Assembly (NCBI GenBank): GCA_036397395.1
Contig: DASWIZ010000033.1
Location: 1 to 46,076, forward strand
Origin: DASRUP01 sp036397395
GTDB lineage: Bacteria > Patescibacteriota > Minisyncoccia > Minisyncoccales > UBA10102
Direction: 5' to 3'
Length of the DNA: 46,076 nt
Within the stretch, counting starts at the first letter, position 1; the number at the start of each line of letters is the position of its first letter. Under the pieces are notes generated by a model that saw nothing but the letters and a program-made list of their open reading frames with translations, searched no databases and was not told the DNA's origin. Both the position numbers and the translations under genes were made by a program. Shown one piece after another: positions 15,975 through 24,452 of this stretch.

Positions 15975-16784
15975 TTACTCATCAAAAGAAATGGCAATAG
16001 CCGTTATATCGTCGTGCGTTTTGTACCGCGGGTATTTCCAGCATTTAGGATCACTTTCTTCTACGTCTCGTACATATTTTCTTACAGCCTTTAATTTTCC
16101 TTTTTGGAATAATCCCACGAATGTTTCCCAATCGTCTTTTTGTTCGGGATCTTCTTTTGGAAGAATAAGGCCATCGGTAAGAAGTATAATATCACTTACA
16201 TTTTCTAACTTCTCTTCCCCGCTTTTCAGAAACGCAAGGGCCTCCTCTTCTCCAGTTAAAGCTCCATGCGCCCTATTAACTTTTCTGCGAAGGTTGATAA
16301 CGTCTTGGGCGACTAACTCTCGTATGTTTTCTCGTTTTTCATCTGCAAACTTTTTCCAAACACTAAGCACTTCCCAGTCGTGGTCGTAATCTTCAACAAG
16401 CAACCGATAAGAACCGTCCCTATGCACTACCAAAATAAGACAATCAGATATTTGAACCCATTCAAAACTATTTTCTTTTACCCTTATAGCTGCAAATGCA
16501 GTGCCCCACAAGCGAGCTTTGTCGTCTATTGCTATGCTTGAAGAGAGCATCGCTTCTTTAATGCGTTGATTCGCCTTTACGGCTAAATCTTGCAATCCGC
16601 CGCCGTTTTCAGCAAACGTTTCTTTCGCGATTGACGAAGCAATAAACCCTCCGGTTCTGCCGTCTTTGTCGACAAAAGCGCCAACCAAACTATTAAACCC
16701 ATCGAACACGCCAAAAACAGGCTCTTTTATAAAGTAAGTATCCTCTTTACTCGAACCCTCGTCAAAAACATACTCAACTTTCAT
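15975..16784 (-). CDS. PP2C-family protein phosphatase
   Basis: The 269-residue protein has metal-binding motifs typical of PPM/PP2C Ser/Thr phosphatases: VFGVFDGFNS near the N-terminus, IILLTDGLI in the middle and HDDITAIAI at the C-terminus; QISDCLILVVHRDG also fits the core sheet. It would dephosphorylate proteins in the cytoplasm. The usual GD(G/S)R loop is changed to SDCL, so a divergent specificity is possible. A TAGACT -10 box ends six bases before the ATG (leaderless). No kinase gene adjoins it. Confidence 0.85.
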   Translation of the reverse strand: MKVEYVFDEGSSKEDTYFIKEPVFGVFDGFNSLVGAFVDKDGRTGGFIASSIAKETFAENGGGLQDLAVKANQRIKEAMLSSSIAIDDKARLWGTAFAAIRVKENSFEWVQISDCLILVVHRDGSYRLLVEDYDHDWEVLSVWKKFADEKRENIRELVAQDVINLRRKVNRAHGALTGEEEALAFLKSGEEKLENVSDIILLTDGLILPKEDPEQKDDWETFVGLFQKGKLKAVRKYVRDVEESDPKCWKYPRYKTHDDITAIAISFDE

Positions 16785-16844
16785 AAACCCAGTCTACCAA
16801 GAAACCGTCCAAAAGGCGATTATTCGACCATGATACGACAAAGC

Positions 16845-17672
16845 TTAAACTCTTTTGTTTGCGAGGGTTACGAGGTTGCCAAAAAGGCATGCTACCGTAA
16901 GAGGCCCGACGCCGCCGGGCACGGGTGTGATATACGAAGCTTTTTGAGAAACACTGGAGAAATGCACGTCGCCAGTGGTTTTGCCGTCTTCCACGCTAGT
17001 GCCGGCATCAATTACTACTGCCCCCCTTTTCACCATAGAACTAGTAATCAAGTTTGATTTCCCAACGCCGGAAATAAGAATGTCCGCCTGTCTGGTAAAA
17101 GCAGCAAGTGATTTTGTTTTTTCGTTCACCGAAGTAAATGTTGCTTTGCCAAGCACCAAAGAAAGCATGGTCGGCAAACCAACCAGCCTTCCCGCTCCCA
17201 CCACCACAATGTGCTTTCCCTGCAAGGCAATGTTGTAATGTTCAAGCAGCAGCAAAATCGCCCGGGCCGTAGGCGGAACAATGGGGAGTTTTCCCAAGGC
17301 AAAAAGCCCAAAGGCGCGAGAAGAAAGCACGTCGACATCTTTTTCTAAGGGAATGGCGTCGAGAATTTCTTGCGCTGCGAACTTTGCGGGCAAGGGCAGC
17401 TGCACGACAATGCCGGAAACCGAAGAGGAACGCCCGGCCTTTTCCACCGCTTCTTTCACTTTTTTCTGCGAAGCGCCTTTGGGAAACTGCGCCAATTCAA
17501 ATCGAACGCCCACGCGCTTTGCCGCCTTCTCTTTCTCTCCGATGTACTGGCTGGAGGCCGAGTTTCCCCCCACCTGAAACACCGCGAGCTTCAACTTTCG
17601 CTTGGGTTTCTGCTTTGCCAGCTTCTCCAAAATCCCTTCCGCAATTTTTTCTCCGTACAGCAACTTTGCCAT
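16845..17672 (-). CDS. folD: Bifunctional methylene-THF dehydrogenase/methenyl-THF cyclohydrolase
   Basis: FolD interconverts methylene-, methenyl- and formyl-tetrahydrofolate. Visible motifs: YIGEKEKAAKRVG with the catalytic Lys, VVQLPLP, a Rossmann segment IVVVGAGRLVGLP, and YITPVPGGVGPLTVA at the C-terminus. The length of 275 residues is slightly short but complete. It works with GlyA (19564-20796), which feeds methylene-THF into the same one-carbon pool. Confidence 0.95.
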   Translation of the reverse strand: MAKLLYGEKIAEGILEKLAKQKPKRKLKLAVFQVGGNSASSQYIGEKEKAAKRVGVRFELAQFPKGASQKKVKEAVEKAGRSSSVSGIVVQLPLPAKFAAQEILDAIPLEKDVDVLSSRAFGLFALGKLPIVPPTARAILLLLEHYNIALQGKHIVVVGAGRLVGLPTMLSLVLGKATFTSVNEKTKSLAAFTRQADILISGVGKSNLITSSMVKRGAVVIDAGTSVEDGKTTGDVHFSSVSQKASYITPVPGGVGPLTVACLFGNLVTLANKRV

Positions 17673-17700
17673 GGTTATAGATATAAGGTTTGAGGCATAG

Positions 17701-17814
17701 TTATCTCGCGTTTATATTTTCCTGAGCGAAACGCAACACATTTCGCAGCGCAGAAATAGAAAAATCATGCCAGTCGGGGTACTCTTTTCTTAATTCTTCG
17801 TCGATCGCTTTCAT
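17701..17814 (-). CDS. Small hypothetical protein (37 residues)
   Basis: The ATG at 17814 lies three bases after the stop of the preceding frame; the product begins MKAIDEELRKEYPDWHDF and is polar and helical. No family was recognised. Tight coupling to the upstream frame supports expression, but it could also be the tail of a frame-disrupted larger gene (17701-18847). Confidence 0.4.
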   Translation of the reverse strand: MKAIDEELRKEYPDWHDFSISALRNVLRFAQENINAR

Positions 17815-17816
17815 GT

Positions 17817-18086
17817 TCAGTGTGAAGTAAAGAAATAATCTCGCACTTCAGAAGAAATGATAACATCTGCTATCTTTGCAGAATTTTCTTGAGAAAACGA
17901 TACTCTTCGGTAATCCCGAAGCTCATAAACATAGGTAAGCAGAATATCCTCTGGCGTATTTTGCTTTTGGGCAAGTATGGAGCGGATCTCGAATCCGGGT
18001 GAAGGATAGTTATGGAATAGCGGAGATGATGGATCATAATACCCTTTATCATACTCGCTAAGTTCATACTCCCTCTCTGCTGCCAA
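17817..18086 (-). CDS. Helical repeat fragment, probably the frameshifted continuation of 18095-18847
   Basis: The assigned start is a TTG at 18086, but the frame is open upstream to at least 18115, where it reads ANLSEELIRYLAAE. That resembles the repeat unit of the preceding gene (AANVNLSADLQRMLYE). It has no ribosome-binding site of its own. Most likely it and 18095-18847 were one protein with leucine-rich-variant-type repeats, separated by a one-base shift near 18100. A separate protein is the alternative. Confidence 0.45.
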   Translation of the reverse strand: MAAEREYELSEYDKGYYDPSSPLFHNYPSPGFEIRSILAQKQNTPEDILLTYVYELRDYRRVSFSQENSAKIADVIISSEVRDYFFTSH

Positions 18087-18094
18087 GTACCTGA

Positions 18095-18847
18095 TTAATT
18101 CTTCGCTAAGATTTGCTGCGCCGCGATCTTTCTGTTGAAGTCAAGAATATTAAGTTGCGCTATTTCGTCGAGAACTACGGTAGCTGCAGGATTCTCAATC
18201 AAAGTTGATACGTGAATTGCATCAACAATACTGTCTTTTGCCATAAAACGATCAACGACATCTCGTACGATTTCGGGATCGAGATTTTCGTTTACGACCA
18301 ACTGCTGCACCAATTCTTTCTGCGGGGTATCGCGCTTATATGTCACAGGCAAAAGCTTATCCCAGCTATTGGGCAAGTTCTCCCTACGTTCATAAAGCAT
18401 ACGCTGCAAGTCTGCAGAAAGATTTACATTAGCTGCAAGGTAAATAAGCACAACAGGGTCTCTACTTTGAGACAACAAGCGCATTTCTTCCGGGTTCGTA
18501 GTTGTCCAAGCTCTTTCTTCGCAAGGATTTATTTTGTACTGTGGCGCCGGAAGCCCGAGATTGGGGCCTCCATTAAACCCATCGATAGGAAACACCTCGT
18601 GGGTATGCCACGATTGTAGCTCCAGACAATCCCTCAACTCTTCAAGTATAGATTGATCTATTTCTTCTAAAGGTTGAATTTCTTGTTCGGAGTTCTCGAT
18701 TGTTTCTGTATTTTCTTGCTGTAAAGAAACATGCTCGCTCCCTTGGGTTCGTAGCAGCAAAATCATGCCTCCGGCAAGAACAAGCAACACCCCAACTGCA
18801 ATAAGCAAGGCTCTTGTTTCGGTTCGAAAATCTTTGAGAAAATTCAT
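18095..18847 (-). CDS. Membrane-anchored protein with helical (LRV/HEAT-like) repeats
   Basis: The 250-residue protein begins MNFLKDFRTETR, then one hydrophobic helix (~13-33) and a Glu/Gln-rich linker (~35-70). The outer domain carries helical repeats such as DPVVLIYLAANVNLSADLQ and NENLDPEIVRDVVDRFM. The anchor closely matches that of 88-549. Its C-terminus appears shortened by a frameshift (see 17817-18086). Role unknown, probably a protein-protein interaction domain outside the membrane. Confidence 0.65.
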   Translation of the reverse strand: MNFLKDFRTETRALLIAVGVLLVLAGGMILLLRTQGSEHVSLQQENTETIENSEQEIQPLEEIDQSILEELRDCLELQSWHTHEVFPIDGFNGGPNLGLPAPQYKINPCEERAWTTTNPEEMRLLSQSRDPVVLIYLAANVNLSADLQRMLYERRENLPNSWDKLLPVTYKRDTPQKELVQQLVVNENLDPEIVRDVVDRFMAKDSIVDAIHVSTLIENPAATVVLDEIAQLNILDFNRKIAAQQILAKN

Positions 18848-18904
18848 TATTCCTCTATATCACTTTTTTCGGTTATGGAATAGGAAAGTTTTTGCAAAAG
18901 TGAG

Positions 18905-19222
18905 TTATCGGAAACTCAAGCGGAATTGTTTGCCGGTTACCTCGGCGATACGATATAGAGTGTCGAGAGTAACATTCTGGCGTCCACTTTCTATGCGAGA
19001 GATAAACTCCCGTTTTACCAACATCTTTTTGGCAAGCTCTTCTTGGGAAAGGTGTAATTGCTTGCGCACTTTCCGAAGCTCCATGGCCGCTTTCAAGTAT
19101 CGCGCACGCTCTTTTATTTCTTCCTGCTCTTTCTTAGAATAACTATTCCAAACTTTCTCATAAGGAATAAGGTCTCCCTTTTCGATTGCCTCCTGGATTT
19201 TTTTTGGATATTTTTTACTCAT
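18905..19222 (-). CDS. HigA-type antitoxin (XRE helix-turn-helix)
   Basis: The C-terminal part is a Cro/C1-type HTH: LRKVRKQLHLSQEELAKKMLVKREFISRIE, continuing VTLDTLYRIAEVTG. The ~45-residue N-terminal extension probably contacts the toxin. It overlaps the toxin gene by eight bases (toxin first, the higBA order) and would repress the shared promoter at 19527-19555. Confidence 0.85.
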   Translation of the reverse strand: MSKKYPKKIQEAIEKGDLIPYEKVWNSYSKKEQEEIKERARYLKAAMELRKVRKQLHLSQEELAKKMLVKREFISRIESGRQNVTLDTLYRIAEVTGKQFRLSFR

Positions 19223-19526
19223 ATTGTTTTAGTCGCTGTTGAGCAAGTTTTAGATTGTTTAATGGAGTTTTTTGTGTTTTCTTTTGAAAGAAGTGAAGAA
19301 GCGCAATATAATCTTTTCTCGCATATGCATAGAATCCCCGATATGTGCCCCCATGTATAACCCGAATCTCGAACAGGTTTTTGGCAACTTTTCTTGCTTC
19401 CGGAAACTCGAGCTTTCCTTCCTGTCGCAGAACTCTAATATATGTCTGAAACTCTTCTTGAACTTCCTCCCTAAATTTGTGTAGTTCTTTTAACGCATTT
19501 TTGTCGTAAAAAATCTCCTTTCCCAT
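19215..19526 (-). CDS. HigB/RelE-family toxin
   Basis: The 103-residue basic protein has the RelE/ParE-fold pattern FEIRVIHGGTYRGFYAY and YIALLHFFQKKTQKTP, as in ribosome-dependent mRNA nucleases of the HigB group. It is followed immediately by its HTH antitoxin. The -10 box lies directly against the ATG, so the mRNA is essentially leaderless. Confidence 0.85.
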   Translation of the reverse strand: MGKEIFYDKNALKELHKFREEVQEEFQTYIRVLRQEGKLEFPEARKVAKNLFEIRVIHGGTYRGFYAYARKDYIALLHFFQKKTQKTPLNNLKLAQQRLKQYE

Positions 19527-19555
19527 AGTGTAACTTATAGGTTACTACATGTCAA
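19527..19555 (-). promoter_or_regulatory. higBA promoter with internal palindromic operator
   Basis: TTGACA (19550-19555), a 17-base spacer and TACACT (19527-19532). The spacer and -10 box contain the inverted repeat GTAAC-CTATAA-GTTAC (19530-19545), a natural binding site for the HTH antitoxin. Confidence 0.65.
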
Positions 19556-19563
19556 TACCCTGC

Positions 19564-20796
19564 TTAAGGAATAAGAAAGTTTTTACAGAACGAGGCGACT
19601 TCCTTTTTTACGCGCGGAGCAGACTCGGGATTCCCAATTGCCCCTGCAATCCACGCGGCGATTTGTTTCATTTCTTTTTCGCGCATTCCGCGCGTGGTTG
19701 TCGCAGGCGTCCCCAAACGGATGCCCGAAGGGTTAAATGGTGAGTTTGGGTCATATGGGACAGTGTTACGATTTGTCACAATTCCAGCCGACTCCAAAAG
19801 TTCCTGTGCTTGCTTCCCCCGAATGTTCTTGTTCGTAAGGTCTACCAGCATCATATGGTTGTCAGTGCCGCCCGTGACAATTGCAAAATCATGCTCTTGC
19901 AAACCTGCAGCCAACGCTTTTGCGTTTTTTACGATTTGCGCGGCATATCTGCTAAAAGCGGGAGTCGTTGCCTCTTTCAAAGCAATGCCAAGAGCTGCGA
20001 TCGTATGATTATGCGGCCCGCCCTGCAACCCCGGAAATACTTTGGGAAATATTTTTTCTCGAAGTTCTTCCCGACAGATAATCATAGCTCCCCTTGGCCC
20101 GCGCAAGCTTTTATGCGTGGTGGTCATTACCACATCAGCGTATGGAAACGGACTCGGATGCACCTTTCCCACCACTAATCCTGTAATGTGGGAAATATCT
20201 GCCATAAGATACGCGCCAACGTCTTTTGCTATTCTTCCGAATGCCGCAAAATCAATCGTTCTTTGGTATGCTGTATATCCGGTGATAATCATTTTTGGTT
20301 TTTCCTTCCTTGCTATCTCAGCCACTTTTTTGTAATCAATCTGCTGTGTCTCCTTGTCCATAGGATAATTGCAGATAGTAAAATCAATCCCGCTTAAGCT
20401 CACAGGAGAACCATGCGTGAGGTGTCCGCCGTGACTCAACTCCACGGAAAGGATTTTGTCTTTCAGATCCAGCAATCCGCGCTCGATCGCGTAGTTTGCC
20501 GGGCTTCCCGAATACGGCTGTACGTTTACCGCCCATTCTTTGCCAATGCCAAACGCTCTCCTGGCGCGCTCCTCCACTAATGTTTCCAACGTATCCACGT
20601 TTTCCATGCCGCCGTAATACCGTTTATACGGCCTGCCCTCTGAATATTTTGCAACATATATGGAACTTAATGCCTCCCGCACCGCTTTTGAAGGGTAATT
20701 TTCAGACGCAATCAAATCAATGGTGTCGCGCTGGCGCCTTTCTTCCTTTTTGATAAGCTCAAAAATCTCCTTGTCTTGCTGTTGTATCGCTGTCAT
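19564..20796 (-). CDS. glyA: Serine hydroxymethyltransferase
   Basis: A PLP enzyme converting serine and THF to glycine and methylene-THF. Visible: DLIASENYPS, the KRYYGG loop, SHGGHLTHG, and the PLP lysine in VVMTTTHKSLRGPRG, then GLQGGPHNHTIAALG. The length of 410 residues is normal. Its start overlaps the sua5-type gene by four bases, making it the last gene of the GlmU-like/sua5/glyA operon. Confidence 0.97.
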   Translation of the reverse strand: MTAIQQQDKEIFELIKKEERRQRDTIDLIASENYPSKAVREALSSIYVAKYSEGRPYKRYYGGMENVDTLETLVEERARRAFGIGKEWAVNVQPYSGSPANYAIERGLLDLKDKILSVELSHGGHLTHGSPVSLSGIDFTICNYPMDKETQQIDYKKVAEIARKEKPKMIITGYTAYQRTIDFAAFGRIAKDVGAYLMADISHITGLVVGKVHPSPFPYADVVMTTTHKSLRGPRGAMIICREELREKIFPKVFPGLQGGPHNHTIAALGIALKEATTPAFSRYAAQIVKNAKALAAGLQEHDFAIVTGGTDNHMMLVDLTNKNIRGKQAQELLESAGIVTNRNTVPYDPNSPFNPSGIRLGTPATTTRGMREKEMKQIAAWIAGAIGNPESAPRVKKEVASFCKNFLIP

Positions 20797-21353
20797 CTCC
20801 TCAAGATTCTCATTTTTTTACCTGTTATATCAACAATTTGGGAAGGTTTTGATTTTCGCAGCCTGCCCCCGTCAATCACCAAATCCGGCTTATGCTTTCT
20901 TTGCGCAAACTGCGCCATTACTTCTTGTGCCGAAGAACACGAGGGCTGGCTCGAAACATTGGCCGAGGTTCCGGTAAGCGGCCGGTTCAGTTTTTGCAAT
21001 AGATCGCGCACAAGCTCGTTCTTAGGAATGCGCAAAGCAACTTTGCCTTCACGCTCTAAGACTTTGGGCAGACGCCCCTTACTTTCGAGCACCGCTGTAA
21101 CTTTCCCGGGCCATACTTTTTGCAAAAATGCTTCCTGCCCTTTAGAAATTTTCGCCAGGCGCTTTGCCATGGCAATGTCTTTTACAAACACGGGCAAAGG
21201 CTTGCCCTTTTCGCGCCCTTTTATTTGGAACACCCTCTGCACCGCTTTTTTGCTGGTAGCGTCCGCCGTCAGCCCGTACACCGTGTCCGTTGGGCACACC
21301 ACCACTTTCCCTTTTTGAATAGCATCTGCCGCTTCTTTTGCATCAACAGTCAT
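20793..21353 (-). CDS. Threonylcarbamoyl-AMP synthase (Sua5/YrdC/YciO family)
   Basis: Makes threonylcarbamoyl-AMP for the t6A37 modification of ANN-decoding tRNAs. The YrdC core is clear: VVCPTDTVYGLTADA, QIKGREKGKPLPVFV, WPGKVTAVL, VALRIPKN and RPLTGTSANVSS. It has 186 residues and lacks the extra Sua5 C-terminal domain. It is located between the GlmU-like gene (four-base gap) and glyA (overlap). Confidence 0.93.
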   Translation of the reverse strand: MTVDAKEAADAIQKGKVVVCPTDTVYGLTADATSKKAVQRVFQIKGREKGKPLPVFVKDIAMAKRLAKISKGQEAFLQKVWPGKVTAVLESKGRLPKVLEREGKVALRIPKNELVRDLLQKLNRPLTGTSANVSSQPSCSSAQEVMAQFAQRKHKPDLVIDGGRLRKSKPSQIVDITGKKMRILRR

Positions 21354-21357
21354 GGCC

Positions 21358-22527
21358 TTATTTCTTCACGTGATCGAATTTGGCGTAAAACGTGGTATTG
21401 TCTTCAATATCTTCAAACACGTGCGTGGCAGGGCCGACTTTGCAGTTGGAGCCAATCATTATGCCGGGCATGGTGCCCGCATGAATGCCGAACGCGGAAT
21501 TATCCCCCACAATAGCTCCCAATTTTTGCAAACCGTGTATGGGTTCTTTGTCCAGCCGTACGTTGCCGGTAATAAATCCGGCCCCAAACCTGCAATTTTT
21601 TCCGATAATGGAGTCGCCAGCATATCCCGTATGGAACGTGGTTCCTTCCTGCACAATGGAATGCTTAATTTCCATAAACGAACCTGTTTTTACTCCGGTT
21701 TCCAGGTTTACCGGGCCTCGAATAATATTTCCGTGTCCTATGTGGCAGTTTTCGCCGATGTACACAGGCCCGTCGAAAATAACACCCTTGCCGATTTTTG
21801 CGGAAGGGGCAATAATCTGTTGATCCCCTTTCAGCATGTAATCCAGTATCCCAAACAAATCCCAGGGATATTTTACGCTTAATCCTTTACCTTCGGCCTG
21901 CAGTAACGAAACTTTTTTACTCTTTATATACGCATTCGTAGCATCAATTAAATCTGCTTCGTGGTGCCTGGAAAGTTTTTCATAGTATTCAAAAAAGTCA
22001 GCTCCCAGCAAACGGGCTCCCGACAAGGCAATGTTCGAGGGTTCCTTGCCCGGTTCCGGGTTTTCGATAATTATAACAACCCTCCCATTTTCCACACGAA
22101 GCATGCCGTATTCTGAAGGAGTATCCACTTCCATTCCCACCAGCACCGCGTCTGACTTCTCTTTTTTCTGCGTTTCCGCCATTTGCTTTACCAGCTCTTT
22201 TGAATTTACTTTCGTACCATACAGCAAAACAAACGGTTCTTTTATAAAATTTTTTGCCTGCCACAACGCGTTTCCCGTACCCAAGGGCTCTTCCTGCACG
22301 GCATACGAAATGTTTATATCCAAATCATTTTCCTGTGCAAGCATTTCTTGCATTGAGGAATTTTTGCTTACCACAATGCACACGTCTTTTATGCCGTTTT
22401 CCGCCAACCCTTTTAATGTCCAGTACAACAAAGGCTTCCCAAGTAATTTGAACTGGGATTTATGGATGCCGTTCTGTAACGGCCAAAACCTTGTCGATTC
22501 GCCCGCGGCGATTATAACAGCTTGCAT
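21358..22527 (-). CDS. GlmU-like bifunctional sugar-1-phosphate nucleotidyl-/acyltransferase
   Basis: N-terminal nucleotidyltransferase: VIIAAGESTRFWPL with the signature loop, QFKLLGKPLLYW, and VALV-type core strands through residue ~230. The C-terminal left-handed beta helix has hexapeptide repeats (IGKGVIFDGPVYIGENCHIG, IIRGPVNLETGVKTG...). The family makes UDP-GlcNAc or dTDP/UDP-sugars; UDP-GlcNAc synthesis after GlmS is the natural guess. The ATG at 22527 is chosen over the GTG at 22545 because a promoter -10 box ends only six bases upstream. Confidence 0.85.
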   Translation of the reverse strand: MQAVIIAAGESTRFWPLQNGIHKSQFKLLGKPLLYWTLKGLAENGIKDVCIVVSKNSSMQEMLAQENDLDINISYAVQEEPLGTGNALWQAKNFIKEPFVLLYGTKVNSKELVKQMAETQKKEKSDAVLVGMEVDTPSEYGMLRVENGRVVIIIENPEPGKEPSNIALSGARLLGADFFEYYEKLSRHHEADLIDATNAYIKSKKVSLLQAEGKGLSVKYPWDLFGILDYMLKGDQQIIAPSAKIGKGVIFDGPVYIGENCHIGHGNIIRGPVNLETGVKTGSFMEIKHSIVQEGTTFHTGYAGDSIIGKNCRFGAGFITGNVRLDKEPIHGLQKLGAIVGDNSAFGIHAGTMPGIMIGSNCKVGPATHVFEDIEDNTTFYAKFDHVKK

Positions 22528-22533
22528 GTCTCG

Positions 22534-22561
22534 ATAATACCGCACGCACCCAAAAAATCAA
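22534..22561 (-). promoter_or_regulatory. Leaderless promoter of the GlmU-like/sua5/glyA operon
   Basis: TTGATT (22556-22561), a 16-base spacer and TATTAT (22534-22539), then six bases to the ATG. Confidence 0.6.
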
Positions 22562-22649
22562 GCTGTGGGCTCTCCTCGAGTCTGAGCGACCTCGGAGCCG
22601 AAGACCTGCACACCTATGTCGTAAAAAGCTATTGCGCAACCCACCCTCC

Positions 22650-23045
22650 TTACTTGCCGTAAAGACGAAAGCCTGCTTTTTGAAAATCGTCGTCGAACGC
22701 AAAGGCCTCGGTAATGCCTTGCTGGCGCATCACGACAAAACTCGTGCAATCTACAAAGCTTAGTTTACGAGTCGCATTTTTGTAAAAATAATCCTCTGTA
22801 AGTTTGTGCAAAGAAGAATCTATCCAAATCGTATGAAACCTTGTCGCTTCTTTCAGGAATTGCTTTATTTGTTCCAGGCCCAAACGCCGCTGGAGCAGCG
22901 CGCCAGCTTCGATAAGAATGTAATTGTGCAAGAAAAACTGCTGGCTTTGAGATAAGGCGAGTTCAAACAATTCCTTTGCTTTCTCGTGATTCTCATCTCC
23001 CTCATCAGCAAGGGCGTAAATTGCGGAGGTATCGAGAAAAATCAT
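22650..23045 (-). CDS. VapC-type PIN-domain toxin
   Basis: The 131-residue PIN ribonuclease has conserved acids in MIFLDTSAIYALAD, YILIEAGALLQ, LSFVDCTSFVVM and FAFDDDF. It is paired with the upstream RHH-type antitoxin (four-base overlap). VapC toxins cleave tRNA or rRNA; the target here is unknown. Confidence 0.9.
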   Translation of the reverse strand: MIFLDTSAIYALADEGDENHEKAKELFELALSQSQQFFLHNYILIEAGALLQRRLGLEQIKQFLKEATRFHTIWIDSSLHKLTEDYFYKNATRKLSFVDCTSFVVMRQQGITEAFAFDDDFQKAGFRLYGK

Positions 23046-23287
23046 AAAATGCCATCGGCAAATTCGTCATCGTGTCGTTCAGAAACAGTACCAGCGCCCT
23101 TTCCTCGAGATCTTCCAGAACCAACAAAACTAAAATCTTCCGCGCGCAATCGGGTTTTTTGTTTGGGAGAAACTTGCGTTTTGATCATTTCCCGGATGAC
23201 AGCAGCGATCGAGCTCTTTCTTTCAAAAGCAACCTGTCGCAATCTCTCCCATGTAGATTCGTCTAATTGAATTTGAGTTCGTATCAT
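23042..23287 (-). CDS. VapB-type antitoxin (ribbon-helix-helix)
   Basis: Residues 1-45 form an RHH/CopG DNA-binding unit (MIRTQIQLDESTWERLRQVA, SSIAAVIREMI). The disordered C-terminal half (SGRSRGKGAGTVSERHDDEF) would wrap the toxin. First gene of the pair and likely autorepressor. Confidence 0.85.
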   Translation of the reverse strand: MIRTQIQLDESTWERLRQVAFERKSSIAAVIREMIKTQVSPKQKTRLRAEDFSFVGSGRSRGKGAGTVSERHDDEFADGIL

Positions 23288-23296
23288 AATACGCTC

Positions 23297-23325
23297 ATTA
23301 TCGCACCATGCTTACATGCTGTCAA
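23297..23325 (-). promoter_or_regulatory. vapBC promoter
   Basis: TTGACA (23320-23325), a 17-base spacer and GATAAT (23297-23302); the ATG follows nine bases later. Confidence 0.65.
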
Positions 23326-23328
23326 TAC

Positions 23329-24276
23329 CTACAGCTTGCAGATGATGCGGGCTAACGTATCTGAATTATGGCGGATAAGGCCTACCGGGCGCAGCACGTT
23401 TTCTTCTATAACTTTCAGGCCTTTTTCTTTGAGCTTCTTTTTGTCGTACTCCACGAAATGCGCCTGGGCTTTTTCATATTTTGCGATACGGTCGTCAGCA
23501 GGTTTCTTGTCGTTTACGATAATATGAGAGAGCGTTCCCTTTCCAATATATTGTTCCAACACCTCAACGAAATCGCTTGCGGTAAAGTTGTTGGTTTCGC
23601 CGTGTTTGGTCATGAGATTGCACACAAACACTTTCTTGCCCTGGTTTTGCCGAACCGCCTGCGCGACTCCTTCTACCAAAAAATTAGGAACAATGCTGGT
23701 GTACAAATCACCCGGGCCTATTACAATAATATCTGCCTCCTTGATTGCTTCCACTGCTTTGGAGTTGACCTTGCAAACAGGCTCTAACCACACCTTTTGA
23801 ATTTTCAAATCGCCGTTGTGCTTGGGAACGTCAATATTGGTTTCGCCTGAAATCACTTGGCCGTTCTCGAGTTCTGCGTGCAGCCTGCAGTTGTCGAGCG
23901 TGGAAGGTATTACGCGGCCGCGAATATTTAGTATTTTCCCTGCCTCCTCCATTGCTTTTTCAAAACTTCCATGCTGCTTGGTGAGCGCGGTTAAAAACAA
24001 GTTGCCAAAGCTGTGGCCTTTCAAACCTTCCCCTTCTTGAAACCGAAACTCAAATAAATTGGAAATTGCCTGGGGCGCGTGGGAAAGCGCCACCAAAGCC
24101 GGGCGCACGGAACCCGGGGGCAATACGCCAAACTCCTCGCGCAGGGTTTTCGTAGAACCCCCGTCGTCTGCCATGGAAACCACGGCCGTTAAGTCTACCG
24201 GATATTTTTTAAGCCCAACCAACGCAGTGTATGTTCCCGTCCCCCCGCCGATAACAACAATTTTTTTCTCGTTCAT
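23329..24276 (-). CDS. YvcK/CofD-like (gluconeogenesis factor family) protein
   Basis: The 315-residue Rossmann-type protein has VVIGGGTGTYTALVGL, VVSMADDGGSTKTLREEFG, HSFGNLFLTAL and IIVIGPGDLYTSIVPNFLV, all typical of YvcK. In Firmicutes YvcK binds UDP-sugars (UDP-GlcNAc) and links carbon supply to cell-wall precursor synthesis. Being near GlmS and a GlmU-like gene fits that role, although it is not in their operons. Confidence 0.92.
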   Translation of the reverse strand: MNEKKIVVIGGGTGTYTALVGLKKYPVDLTAVVSMADDGGSTKTLREEFGVLPPGSVRPALVALSHAPQAISNLFEFRFQEGEGLKGHSFGNLFLTALTKQHGSFEKAMEEAGKILNIRGRVIPSTLDNCRLHAELENGQVISGETNIDVPKHNGDLKIQKVWLEPVCKVNSKAVEAIKEADIIVIGPGDLYTSIVPNFLVEGVAQAVRQNQGKKVFVCNLMTKHGETNNFTASDFVEVLEQYIGKGTLSHIIVNDKKPADDRIAKYEKAQAHFVEYDKKKLKEKGLKVIEENVLRPVGLIRHNSDTLARIICKL

Positions 24277-24307
24277 AATAATTACTTAAACGCTTAACGC
24301 CTCATTT

Positions 24308-24335
24308 TTACCACAATTTCCCCAAAAACTCAATC
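24308..24335 (-). repeat. 28-bp direct repeat, copy A
   Basis: 27 of 28 bases match 25916-25943, where the same sequence begins at the last codon and stop of the DGR reverse transcriptase. Here it lies just before yvcK, after the terminator of the orphan VR fragment. Confidence 0.8.
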
Positions 24336-24385
24336 GAAAAGCAAAATCCCGCATCTATTGTTTGCTTGGCAAACAGAGAAGCGGG
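24334..24385 (-). terminator. Terminator after the orphan VR-like fragment
   Basis: Two stacked stems, CCCGC/GCGGG (24348-24352 with 24381-24385) and TGTTTGC/GCAAACA (24359-24365 with 24369-24375), are followed on the minus strand by T-rich sequence. The same VR-then-hairpin order occurs at 27725-27825. Confidence 0.65.
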
Positions 24386-24452
24386 ACTGACGGACTCAAG
24401 GACCAGATTCAAAGGGTCAAAAAGACCCAGTGATTCAAAATCCAAGAGCAAA

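Noticed and set aside
22031..22537. 168-residue plus-strand frame opposite the GlmU-like gene
   Set aside because: Shadow of a clear nucleotidyltransferase frame; composition is that of antisense codons.
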